In this document: positions 34,726-44,100 of the stretch, piece by piece | Layout: each line of letters begins with the position of its first letter | Position numbering within the stretch: position 1 is the first letter of the stretch | NCBI GenBank assembly: GCA_900547395.1 | Contig: URGP01000002.1 | Location: 1-64,000 of the forward strand | Direction: 5' to 3' | DNA length: 64,000 bases | Source of the DNA: an uncultured Opitutales bacterium | GTDB taxonomy: Bacteria; Verrucomicrobiota; Verrucomicrobiia; Opitutales; Intestinicryptomonadaceae | Notes under the pieces: generated by a model | Told to the model about the DNA's origin: nothing | Seen by the model: the letters and a program-made list of their open reading frames with translations, nothing else | Databases searched by the model: none | Made by a program: the position numbers and the translations under genes

Positions 34726-35871
34726 ATGCTGAAAATTGGTTTAATAGGCTTGGGCCCGATAGGTTCGCTTCACATCGACAATCTGACTTCGGGCGCGGTA
34801 AAGGATGCCGAACTTTCATGCGTGTGCGACATGCGTAAAGTCGACAATCCTAAAATCGCCGATATCCCTTTTTACTCAGACATCGACCAGATGATAAAAG
34901 AAGGGGGCGCGGACGCAATCGTTATCGCAACCCCATCTTTCACGCACTTTGAGCTTGCGAAAAAATGCCTGCTTGCAGGCAAAAACGTCCTTGTCGAAAA
35001 GCCGATATCGCTTTGCACTGCCGATGCAAAGAAGTTGGAAGCCCTCGCGAAAGACTGCGGAAAAATTTGCGCCGTCATGCTAAACCAGCGCACAACTCCG
35101 ATTTACAAGCGCATAAAAGAGATGGTTTCTTCGGGTGAAATCGGCAAGGTAAACAGGGTGTCTTGGAACATGACAAACTGGTTCAGACCCCAGATTTACT
35201 TTGACATGAGCGCATGGCGCGGGCTTTGGAAAGGCGAAGCGGGCGGAGTGCTCATAAACCAGGCAATCCACAACATCGACGCTTTTGCGTGGATTTTCGG
35301 CTTGCCGCAGTCGCTCAGGGCGTGGTGCAAGTTCGGCAAATACCACAATATTGAAGTGGAAGACGAAGTGACCTGCTACATGGAATACCCCGAAAACATG
35401 ACGGCTACTTTCATAACTTCAAGCGGAGAGCACCCCGGATCAAACAGATTTGAAATTTCCGGCGACAAAGCCTACGTTGTCTCCGAAGACGGCAAGCTTA
35501 AAATCCACAAGTTTGTTGGCGGTTCGCTGCGCGAGTTTACGCTTGACACAAAGTACGCCTTCGGCACTCCCGAAACGGTTGAAACAGTGGAAGAGTTTGA
35601 AGGCAAAGGCGGGCAGCACGCGGAAGTCATGAACAACTTTGTTTCGGCGTGCCTTGGCAAGTCAAAGTGCGATTATGACGCCTCGCAGGGCGTGCTGTCT
35701 CTTACTCTTGCAAACGCAATGCTTCTTTCGTCGTTTAAAAATTCGGAAATTTCCGTTCCGTTTGACGATGAATTGTATGCAAAAATTCTCGCAGAAAAAC
35801 AAGCTTCGAGCGAACTTCGCAAAGAGGTGCGCAAAGACTTCATCTTGGACTTCAAAAAATCATTCCGCTAA
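34726..35871 (+). CDS. Gfo/Idh/MocA-family oxidoreductase (first of two)
   Basis: NAD(P)-dependent sugar or sugar-acid dehydrogenase type. Rossmann fold IGLIGLGPIGSLH at residues 4-16, then AIVIATPSFTHFELA near 65, and the EKP motif (GKNVLVEKPIS) near 87 with the catalytic Lys. The C-terminal sheet domain carries WRGLWKGEAGGVLINQAIHN near 165-185 with the conserved His. Lies in the hexuronate operon between uxaC and a second Gfo/Idh gene, so a uronate, aldonate or a derivative of them is the likely substrate. Reaction unassigned. Confidence 0.88.
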   Translation: MLKIGLIGLGPIGSLHIDNLTSGAVKDAELSCVCDMRKVDNPKIADIPFYSDIDQMIKEGGADAIVIATPSFTHFELAKKCLLAGKNVLVEKPISLCTADAKKLEALAKDCGKICAVMLNQRTTPIYKRIKEMVSSGEIGKVNRVSWNMTNWFRPQIYFDMSAWRGLWKGEAGGVLINQAIHNIDAFAWIFGLPQSLRAWCKFGKYHNIEVEDEVTCYMEYPENMTATFITSSGEHPGSNRFEISGDKAYVVSEDGKLKIHKFVGGSLREFTLDTKYAFGTPETVETVEEFEGKGGQHAEVMNNFVSACLGKSKCDYDASQGVLSLTLANAMLLSSFKNSEISVPFDDELYAKILAEKQASSELRKEVRKDFILDFKKSFR

Positions 35872-35872
35872 A

Positions 35873-36967
35873 ATGCAAAAACACGCGACAGGATACGATT
35901 ATGTTCCCGACGGCGGAAGCCGAAAAGTCGTAAAAGACGGCGAATTGAAATTTGCGGCGGCAGGGCTTGACCACGGACATATATACGCAATGACCCAAGG
36001 CATGCTTTCAACGGGCGCGGAATGCAAATATGTCTGGGATTCCGATAAAAACAAAATCGCGGAATTTCAAAAACGCTTCCCGTTTATAAAAGCCGCAAGC
36101 TCCCTTGAAGAAATATTGTCAGACCCCGAAATTAAGCTGGTTGCCAATGCGGGAATACCCGCAAAACGCTTCGACATGGGGAAAAAAGTTTTAAGCGCGG
36201 GCAAAGACTTCTTTGTGGACAAACCCCCTTTTACGACCTTGACGCAGCTCGAAGAAGCCGAAAGGCTCACAAAAGAAACAGGGAAAAAATATATGCCCTA
36301 CTTCGCCGAAAGAGTGCATAACGAAGCGGCGGAAAAGGCGAACGAGCTGGTAAAATCGGGCGCAATAGGCAAGGTTTTGCAAGTCCTGATTTTGGCGCCC
36401 CACAGGCTTTCAAAAAACGCCCGCCCCGAATGGTTTTTCAAAAAAGACCTGTACGGCGGAATCTTGTGCGACATAGGCTCGCACCAGTTTGAGCAGTTTT
36501 TGGAATTTACGGGCTGCGACGAAGCCGAAATTTTGAGCGCGAGGGCGGAAAACATGGCAAATCCCGAATACCCCGAATTGCAGGATTTCGGGGAGGCTCT
36601 CGTCAAAACGAAAAACGGGGCGTCATGCTATTGCAGGGTTGACTGGTTCACTCCCGACGGGCTTCCCGTATGGGGAGACGGCAGAACTTTCATTTTGGGC
36701 ACAAAAGGATACATCGAAATACGCAAATACATAGACTATTCCAAAGAAGGCAATCCGCCCCAGACTTTGTACTGCGTCGACAGCCTCGGAGTGCGCCGCA
36801 TAGACTGCCGCGGGCTGGGCTTCCCTTTCTTTGCAAACTTCGCCCTCGACATATTAAACAGGACTGAAAACGCGATGGCGCAATCGCACGCATTCGCGGC
36901 GGCTCGGCTATGCCTTGATGCGCAGTCAAAAGCAGATCAAAATTTCAACACTAAAAATCCATCATGA
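35873..36967 (+). CDS. Gfo/Idh/MocA-family oxidoreductase (second of two)
   Basis: 364 residues from the ATG at 35873, one base after the previous stop. N-terminal FAAAGLDHGHIYAMTQGML is an atypical Rossmann start (GLDHGHI rather than GxGxxG), followed by LVANAGIPAKRFDMG and GKDFFVDKPPFTT, in which the usual EKP is DKP. LYGGILCDIGSHQFEQF near residue 205 holds the conserved His of the active site. It may be a divergent dehydrogenase or a non-redox hydratase-like member. The ATGA overlap with the permease gene couples them. Confidence 0.83.
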   Translation: MQKHATGYDYVPDGGSRKVVKDGELKFAAAGLDHGHIYAMTQGMLSTGAECKYVWDSDKNKIAEFQKRFPFIKAASSLEEILSDPEIKLVANAGIPAKRFDMGKKVLSAGKDFFVDKPPFTTLTQLEEAERLTKETGKKYMPYFAERVHNEAAEKANELVKSGAIGKVLQVLILAPHRLSKNARPEWFFKKDLYGGILCDIGSHQFEQFLEFTGCDEAEILSARAENMANPEYPELQDFGEALVKTKNGASCYCRVDWFTPDGLPVWGDGRTFILGTKGYIEIRKYIDYSKEGNPPQTLYCVDSLGVRRIDCRGLGFPFFANFALDILNRTENAMAQSHAFAAARLCLDAQSKADQNFNTKNPS

Positions 36968-38796
36968 GCGAACAATCCAAAACCACAAACCTCCAGCTTG
37001 AAGCGGACAGAAAAAAAATCCTGAACGCGAAAGCGCAAGGCAAGCTTGCAACAATTAAAACTTACCTGAAATATTCTGCCCCCGGCTTTTTGCAAAGCGC
37101 GACAACGCTTGGCGGAGGATCTCTCGCATCCGCCCTGTATCTCGGCGTTTTGGGCGGATGCTGCTTTATGTGGCTCCAGCCTTTTGCAATGGTTTTGGGC
37201 ATAATCACATTGTCGGCAATAGCATACATATCGCTATCCATAACCGAAAAACCGATGCGCGAACTGAACTCGAACATAAGCCCGATTTTGGGCTACGGTT
37301 GGGCGGTCGCCTCAATGGTGGCGTGCCTTGTGAATGCAATGCCGCAATTTGCACTGGGGGTCGCGTCCATCCAGCAAAATATTTTCAGCGGCATCGTGCC
37401 AATGGGAAAAGTTAGCGAATGCGTGATAACTTTCTGCTTCTTCTTGGCGGCAATGGGGCTTATTTTGCTCTACTCCGCGGGCGGCAAGGCGGCAAAAATC
37501 TTTGAGCGCATCATCACTTTGAGCGTAGCAATGATTGTAATATGCTTTTTCAGCGTCGTCATATTTCTTGCGACTCAGGGCGAAATCGACTGGGCAAAAG
37601 TATTCAGGGGCTTTATCCCCAATCTGTCTGTGCTAAGCGCGCCATCTCCCGACTTTATGGTTTATTTGAACCAACTCGGCGACGGCGCAAGGGAATTTTG
37701 GTCAAGCTCCATCGTAAAAGAACAGCGCGATGTCATAATTTCAGCCTCCGCGATGGCAGTCGGAATCAATATGACATTCCTCTTCCCCTATTCAATGTTA
37801 AAAAAGGGCTGGGACAAAGACTTCCGCGGGCTCGCGATTTTCAACCTCTGCTCGAGTCTCTTCATTCCGTTTTTACTCGCGACCTCCTGCATCGTGATTG
37901 CGGCGGCTTCGCAATTCCACGCAAAGCCCGTTGACGGCTTGGTTGATGCGGCTTGGTCAACAAGCCAAGTGCAAGGCGAAATCGTAAAATCTGTCCCGAT
38001 GGCATACGTCGATAATTCGGGCAAGTACCAAAACTACATAAAAGAGCTTGTGCCAAACGGCGCAAAGGTAATTTATTTAACGCTTCAAAAAGACAAGGCT
38101 CTTCCGCCGGAAAACCTCGTAGCCCCCTATCTAAACCTGCTTGAAAAAAGCATGATAAGCCAAGGGAACAACGCTCTCGGATTCCTTCCTGTTTCCGCAA
38201 AACTTGCGTTAATGCAAAACCAAAACAAGGTTGAAAAGCAAGTGGTTTCAATGCTCGTAAAAAGAGACGCAATGAATCTTGCCTCTACGCTTGCCCCGCT
38301 CGTCGGAGACAAAGTTGCAAAATACATCTTCGGGCTTGGCGTTTTCGGAATGGCGATGAATGCAACGCTTATGAATATGCTTATATGCGGTCTTTGCTTC
38401 GCTGAAATTTTCGGAAAATTCGGCAACCGCAAATGGGAGATAATCGGGTCGTCCCTCGTATTTTTCAGCGCGTGCGTATCGCTCTTTTTGGCGGGAGCCA
38501 AGATGTGGCTTGTTATCTACGCAGGCGTGATAACAATGGTGCTTCTGCCCGTTGCAAGCGGCTCGTTCCTCGCTATATTAAACAGCAAAAACATATTAAA
38601 AGACGCCGCTCCGCGCGGGCTTTCAAGAGTTGCGTGGAACGCCCTTTTGGGAATGACGCTCCTTTGCACTTCGATTGCAAGCCTTTACGTTTTGCACAGC
38701 AAAATAGGGATTGCGGGACCGATTGCGTTCTTTGCATTTATGGCGATTGTTGTAATAAACTACATTCTCTTGCAAAATAAAAAGAAAAACGCATAA
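36964..38796 (+). CDS. NRAMP-fold permease without the metal-binding motifs
   Basis: 610 residues with about 11 helices and a soluble loop near 320-400. KYSAPGFLQSATTLGGGSLA (residues 36-55) aligns with the first NRAMP helix GPGFL..LDPGN, but DPGN is replaced by GGGS. VGINMTFLFPYSMLKKGW (266-283) aligns with helix 6, but MPH(N) is replaced by FPYS. Both metal ligands of manganese/iron transporters are thus missing. Position inside the uronate operon suggests a proton- or sodium-linked carrier for a uronate or related organic acid. Ends 8 bases before a terminator. Confidence 0.7.
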   Translation: MSEQSKTTNLQLEADRKKILNAKAQGKLATIKTYLKYSAPGFLQSATTLGGGSLASALYLGVLGGCCFMWLQPFAMVLGIITLSAIAYISLSITEKPMRELNSNISPILGYGWAVASMVACLVNAMPQFALGVASIQQNIFSGIVPMGKVSECVITFCFFLAAMGLILLYSAGGKAAKIFERIITLSVAMIVICFFSVVIFLATQGEIDWAKVFRGFIPNLSVLSAPSPDFMVYLNQLGDGAREFWSSSIVKEQRDVIISASAMAVGINMTFLFPYSMLKKGWDKDFRGLAIFNLCSSLFIPFLLATSCIVIAAASQFHAKPVDGLVDAAWSTSQVQGEIVKSVPMAYVDNSGKYQNYIKELVPNGAKVIYLTLQKDKALPPENLVAPYLNLLEKSMISQGNNALGFLPVSAKLALMQNQNKVEKQVVSMLVKRDAMNLASTLAPLVGDKVAKYIFGLGVFGMAMNATLMNMLICGLCFAEIFGKFGNRKWEIIGSSLVFFSACVSLFLAGAKMWLVIYAGVITMVLLPVASGSFLAILNSKNILKDAAPRGLSRVAWNALLGMTLLCTSIASLYVLHSKIGIAGPIAFFAFMAIVVINYILLQNKKKNA

Positions 38797-38803
38797 AAAA
38801 TTT

Positions 38804-38835
38804 AAAGACGCACCCGAAAAAGTGCGTCTTTTTTT
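38804..38835 (+). terminator. terminator after the NRAMP-fold permease gene
   Basis: Ten-base perfect stem AAAGACGCAC / GTGCGTCTTT, eight-base loop, then TTTT. It splits the uronate locus into two rightward units. Confidence 0.85.
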
Positions 38836-38887
38836 AGCTTAAAAAAGCTTGTGAAAAGGACAAAACAGACTTTAATTTAACTCCATA

Positions 38888-39703
38888 ATGAAAAATATTT
38901 TTGACATCAAAAACAAAGTAATCGTGGTAACAGGCGCAACAGGTGTCCTCGCGGGAGCCGCCGCAAAATATTTGGCAAGCCAAGGCGCAAACGTCGTGTT
39001 TTTGGGCAGGCGCGAAGAAAAGCTGCAAGAAGCGGTTGCCGCCGCAAAAAAATCGGGAAGCGACTCAATGTACTGCGTTTGCGACGTGCTGGACAAATCG
39101 TCCCTCGAAAAGGCAAACGAAGCAATTTTGGCAAAATACGGCAGAATTGACGTCCTTATAAACGGCGCAGGCGGAAACATGCCAGGGGCAACCATAACTC
39201 CCGACAAAACTTTCTTCGACCTCGATTTCGCGCAGTGGCAGGCAGTTTTAAACCTCAATTTGGGCGGAACTGTCTTGCCGACTTTGGTATTCGGCAAATC
39301 CTTTGAACGCCAAAAAAAGGGCATTGTAATCAACTTCTCCTCAATGTCGTCAACCCAGGCTCTCACAAGGGTTATGGGGTATTCAAACGCAAAAGCGGGC
39401 GTTGACAACCTCACAAGGTGGCTCGCGGTGGAATTTGCAAAGAAATTCGGCTCGGGCGTAAGAGTAAATGCCCTTGCCCCCGGATTTTTCATAAGCGACC
39501 AAAACAGGGCCCTTTTGACAAATCCAGACGGCTCTTACACTGAACGCGGCAACGATGTAATCAAGAAAACGCCTTTCGGAAAGTTCGGCGTCGCAGAAGA
39601 CTTGTTTGGCACAATACATTTTCTCGCAAGCGACGCTTCGGCTTTCCTGACGGGTACGGTAATTCCCGTTGACGGCGGATTTTCGTGCTTTTCGGGAGTA
39701 TAA
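38888..39703 (+). CDS. SDR-family D-mannonate oxidoreductase (UxuB-type, YjmF-like)
   Basis: Short-chain dehydrogenase of 271 residues: cofactor loop TGATGVLAG near residue 16, NGAGGN near 94, catalytic Ser in NFSSMSS near 157 and YSNAKAG near 169 (Tyr and Lys), then ALAPGFFISDQNRALLT. The C-terminal PVDGGFSCFSGV is typical of the fructuronate-reducing SDR group found next to uxuA in Firmicutes and Bacteroidetes. It would reduce D-fructuronate to D-mannonate, replacing the unrelated long-chain UxuB of E. coli. 14 bases separate it from uxuA. Confidence 0.87.
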   Translation: MKNIFDIKNKVIVVTGATGVLAGAAAKYLASQGANVVFLGRREEKLQEAVAAAKKSGSDSMYCVCDVLDKSSLEKANEAILAKYGRIDVLINGAGGNMPGATITPDKTFFDLDFAQWQAVLNLNLGGTVLPTLVFGKSFERQKKGIVINFSSMSSTQALTRVMGYSNAKAGVDNLTRWLAVEFAKKFGSGVRVNALAPGFFISDQNRALLTNPDGSYTERGNDVIKKTPFGKFGVAEDLFGTIHFLASDASAFLTGTVIPVDGGFSCFSGV

Positions 39704-39708
39704 AGGAG
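39703..39708 (+). promoter_or_regulatory. Shine-Dalgarno AAGGAG of uxuA
   Basis: Nine bases before the ATG at 39718. It supports that start over the upstream in-frame ATG at 39685, which lies inside the previous gene. Confidence 0.7.
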
Positions 39709-39717
39709 ATTTTCAAA

Positions 39718-40911
39718 ATGAAAGAGTATTTGACAGAAGGATTCAGGTGGTACGGGAAGCGCGACCACGTAAGCTTGCAATATATTCGCCAGTCGGGGGC
39801 AACCGATGTGTTCTCGTCCTTGCACGAAATTCCATACGGCGAAGTTTGGAGCATAGACGCGATTAAAGCGCACCAAAAAATCTGCTCCGATGCGGGGCTT
39901 AACTGGTCGGTAGTGGAATCCCTGCCCGTACACGAAGACATAAAAACACAGCGCGGCAACTGGAAAAAATACATAGAAAATTACAAAATAAGCCTGCGAA
40001 ACCTCGCAGAATGCGGCATAAAAATCATAATTTACAATTTCATGCCCGTTCTCGACTGGATTAGAACCGACTTGAAATTCAGGCTGCCTGACGGCTCGCG
40101 CTGCCTGCGCTTTGACGCGGCGCAGTTCGCGGCATTCGACATGTTCGTCTTAAAAAGAAACGGCGCGGAAAACACATATTCGGAAGAAATAAAATCCCGC
40201 GCAAAAAAATTCTTCGACGCCCTTTCGCCAAGCCAAATTTCCGAATTTGAAAGCTCCATCATGGACGTTTTCCCGGGATGCAAAATGGGCTTGAAGGCGG
40301 AAGATCTGCGCAGAATGCTTGCTAATTACGAGGGAATTGACGAAAAGAAATTGAAGGAAAACCTCGCATACTTTTTGCGTGAAGTTACTCCTGTCGCCGC
40401 CGAACTGGGGCAGAAAATGGCAATACACCCCGACGACCCGCCCTTTGACGTTTTGGGACTTCCGCGCATTGCAAGCAATGTGGAAGATTTTAAAGACATT
40501 GTAAATTCCTGCGATAATTCCGCAAACGGAATTTGCTTCTGCACGGGCTCTTTGAGCGCAAGCGCGAAGAACGACCTGCCAAAAATGATAGACGAATTGC
40601 AGGACAAGATTTTCTGCACCCACTTGCGCTCCACAAAAATAGAAGAGGACGGCTCTTTCTACGAAGCGGGACATCTGGAAGGCGGAGTTCCAATGCCTGT
40701 TGTCGTTGAAAAGCTTATGGAATTGCAGGGCAAGCGCAAGGCTGCGGGCGAGCCGCTTCTGGTTTTCCGCCCAGACCACGGAAGAGACATGGCAGACGAC
40801 CTTGAAAAGAAATTCCCCGACAACCCAGGCTATAACTTCATAGGCAGAATGAAAGGGCTTGCCGAAATCCGCGGACTGATGCGCGGAATCATGTATAAAG
40901 ATTCAAAATAA
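39718..40911 (+). CDS. uxuA: mannonate dehydratase UxuA
   Basis: Dehydrates D-mannonate to 2-keto-3-deoxygluconate. TIM barrel with the family blocks FRWYGKRDHVSLQYIRQSGA (residues 9-28), WSVVESLPVHEDIK near 64, IIYNFMPVLDWIRTDL near 96, MAIHPDDPPFDVLGLPRIAS near 232, FCTGSL, THLRSTK and PDHGRDM near the end, which together give the metal-binding His, Cys and Asp. About 397 residues, as usual. Completes the set uxaC, SDR, uxuA, kdgK, eda. Confidence 0.95.
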   Translation: MKEYLTEGFRWYGKRDHVSLQYIRQSGATDVFSSLHEIPYGEVWSIDAIKAHQKICSDAGLNWSVVESLPVHEDIKTQRGNWKKYIENYKISLRNLAECGIKIIIYNFMPVLDWIRTDLKFRLPDGSRCLRFDAAQFAAFDMFVLKRNGAENTYSEEIKSRAKKFFDALSPSQISEFESSIMDVFPGCKMGLKAEDLRRMLANYEGIDEKKLKENLAYFLREVTPVAAELGQKMAIHPDDPPFDVLGLPRIASNVEDFKDIVNSCDNSANGICFCTGSLSASAKNDLPKMIDELQDKIFCTHLRSTKIEEDGSFYEAGHLEGGVPMPVVVEKLMELQGKRKAAGEPLLVFRPDHGRDMADDLEKKFPDNPGYNFIGRMKGLAEIRGLMRGIMYKDSK

Positions 40912-40916
40912 GAAAA

Positions 40917-40947
40917 CAAAAAGCGGAACCACCTTTCCGCTTTTTTT
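40917..40947 (+). terminator. terminator after uxuA
   Basis: Stem AAAAGCGGAA / TTCCGCTTTT with a six-base loop, followed by a run of T, directly after the stop codon. Confidence 0.85.
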
Positions 40948-41044
40948 ATTTCTGCCTAACACCTTGCGCAAAATTTATCATATTTGATTTTTAGAAAATC
41001 CTTTTCCGAAAGAAAAATATGTAAATTCATTTAAATTGAGCGCA

Positions 41045-41075
41045 AAAAAAGACTTCGGGAATCGAAGCCTTTTTG
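41045..41075 (-). terminator. terminator of the beta-mannosidase-like gene
   Basis: Stem of GACTTCG and CGAAGCC with one mismatch, A-run on the left and T-run on the right. On the minus strand it ends in seven T, 27 bases after the stop. Confidence 0.65.
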
Positions 41076-41101
41076 GGGGTTAGGCAGTTAAAAATCCATC
41101 C

Positions 41102-44100
41102 TTATTGTGGAAGAACTTCTATGCCGGCTATTTGAGGGTCGCGCTTGTCCTCGTCAAAGCGCGGCGCGCCGCCATACAAGACAATGTTAATCTTGCCTTC
41201 GGCGTCAGACGGAATGTCCTTAAATTCTTCGATTACTGCCTTGCATGGCATTCCCGCTTCTTTTACCACGTCGTAGTCTTTTAGAACTTCTTTGCCGTTG
41301 ATTTTAACATTGAACGCCCTCTGGTTAGGTTTCCTGTCTTCACCTTGATCGACAAAGTGCAAGCGCACGGTGTAAAGCGAACCCGGCTTGCCCGAAAGAT
41401 ATGCGTTATAAGAACAGTCAGCCCAGCGCACTGTTCGATAAACGTCTTTTGGCGCGGGATTTTTCAGTCCGTAGGTCTTCATGTCCTGCGTTGAGTATCC
41501 CATCCAGATTTCCATTCCCCCGGGGTCTTTTTCAAAGTTGCCGCGGTTGTATCCTCCGCAATTTATGCGCACTGCCTCTTTGCGAACAGGCTCGCGCGCG
41601 ATAAAGCCAAAACCGTTTTTGCCCCACTTTTCGTTGTTGACGTCGGCATTTTTATTTTGCGAAACGTACAAAGACTCCTTTACCTTTACATTCCAGCCGT
41701 CAACCTTGATTACGGGAGAATCTCCGTTCAAGTCTTCCTTTCGGCATTCGATTGCAATGCGCTTGGTTTCGTTCGGAACAAGCGAGACGTAATTATCGGA
41801 ATAGAACGCGGGCAAAATTCTCTTTTTTGACTTTTTGCCCTGCAACTGCAAGTGTGCCATAAGCGCAATGTTTGGCGTCGGATTTTTGATTATCATATCC
41901 AAAACTACCCGATTGCCGACCATGCGCATATTCGTCTTGGTTTCGAGCAGGACTTCCGGCAGATTGTTCAAGTCTTTCATGTCGTCGGCAGAAGCAAGCC
42001 AATTATCGTCATTTAAGCGTTTTGAATCCGCAGGATTTGCCGCGCAATTATGCCAATAGAAGTTTTCAGAAACCAAACTTTTGCCGCTAAAAAGTTTTAG
42101 CTTTATGAAATGAACCTTACTTGTTTCTTTCGGAAATTTCACATCGGCAATTTTTTCGACACTGGTTTTGCCGACTTTGATTGCGCCAAAATTCTTTTGA
42201 AAAGCGACAGTTCCGTCCAAATTATAAACGGCAAGTTCAGCCCTCAGCCCTGAAAGCGGCTTTTGTGTGTGGTTTACAATTTGAATAACGCCGCCGTCAG
42301 TTTCGCTATACTGAATATGTATTGGCTCGTTGGCGTTTTTAATGGCAAAGAATGTCGCGTTTGGCTCCAAGTCATACTGAACCATCTGCCATACAAAGCT
42401 CGGCTGTGCGGGAATTGTCATCCAAAGCAAAACGCCCTGCGCGGGGTTAAACATTCTGGAAAGCCTGCCCTCATACATCGCCTTGTGCGACTCGTAATTC
42501 ATAATTTGCGATTTGCGCACAAAGTCAGGCAAATTGATTGGCGCGCCAAGGCGTGTTGTCATGAAGCGGATATGCTTTCTGCCGTCTCCTGCGCAATAGT
42601 TGTGTTCCGCCCAGGAATCCGTCACGCCAAACCATTCGCTTTTTGGGAACATGCCTTGAATGGACTCAATGGTGGGAACAGACAGCGCGCCGATTTCGGT
42701 TTTGAAAGTTTCGTTTTTATTGAAGCGCGGGCTCTCCATATAACGCTGAAATGCGACTTGCGGAAACCAGCAGTAAGGCCCGCCCGAATTAAAGCCAAGC
42801 TTGTCTCCCGAATTTGCCTGATAATGGCGAAGCGGATCCAACTCCAAGACCAGCGCGCGCATCTTGTCGTTTAAATACTTGGGCGGAGTGGCCTCGTTTC
42901 TCCCGCACCACAAGACGATTGACGGGTGATTGCGGTAATTTAAAATCTTGTCGCGCATATTGGAAAGATAAACCAAATTGTTTTGCGGCTCTGCAAACTG
43001 CCAAAACTCCTCCCAGAGCATAATTCCGTATTTGTCGCAAAACTCCGCAAGCTCGTCGGTTCTGCTTTGACCGCCCCAGTTTCTAATCATGTTTAAATTT
43101 GCGTCGCGGTGCATTTTAACCTGCGTTTCAAGCCTGTCGCGGTTTAGACGCTTCAAGGATTCGTCCATACCCCAGTTTCCGCCTTTCATAAATACCCTTA
43201 CGCCGTTTATGGAAAGCGCGAAATTCTTGTTGCCCTCCTCAAAATACTCGAATTTGCGAATGCCGAAATTAAGGTTTCTGACATCGCTTTCGCGCCCTTC
43301 GACATCAACGGACAACTCAAGCTTGTACATTTCAGGCTTTCCCAGCCCGTTGCACCACCAAAGGCGAGGATTTTTTATGTTGAGCTGCTCAAATTCCTGC
43401 GGAGTAAATTTTATAACCGCACTTTCCCAACCTTTTAATTCGATTTCCTTTTGAAGTTTCACGCCCTCAAACTCAATTTTTACCAATGCCTTTTTGGGAT
43501 ATTCAGATACATTCTTTACGGGAACATCTATCGACACCGTTGCCAAATCCAGCTTCGGCAAATCGGGCAAGTCTGTTTTTACATAGGGATCTTCCAACAC
43601 GACATCGCCGCTTGCCGCCAAATATACGCGGTTCCAAATGCCGCTGTTTCTGTCGCGAATGCCCGACTGCCAGTCCCAGCCCTGAGAGCTCGAAAAGCTT
43701 GCCGCGTCCATGCAAGACTCTCCCCCGCAGGGCCCGCTCGTCGTTCCCATTGTGTGTTCCGACGGAATACCGGGGTTGGGCGGCGGAAAAACCCTGACCG
43801 CAATAACCGACGGCTTGCCCGCGTCCACTTTAAAATCTTTTGTGATGTCGAAATTTTCCCTGATAAACGCGCCGTTTATGTTGCCTAATTTTCTGCCGTT
43901 TAGCCAGACTTCGGAATTGTAGTTTACGCCCGTAAATTTCAGCCAAATGCGCCTTCCTTTAAAATCTTCGGGAATATTTACGACAGTCCTGTACCACCAA
44001 TCCTTGCGGCACAAAGACTCGGGGATTTTTTCGGGGCGGTTGTTTTCGTCATACAAAGGCTCGTCATAAATCTTGTTATTTACAAGAGTTGTAAGAACCG

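Noticed and set aside
36964..38796. Manganese/iron NRAMP transporter
   Set aside because: Both metal-binding motifs are replaced and the gene sits in a sugar-acid operon.
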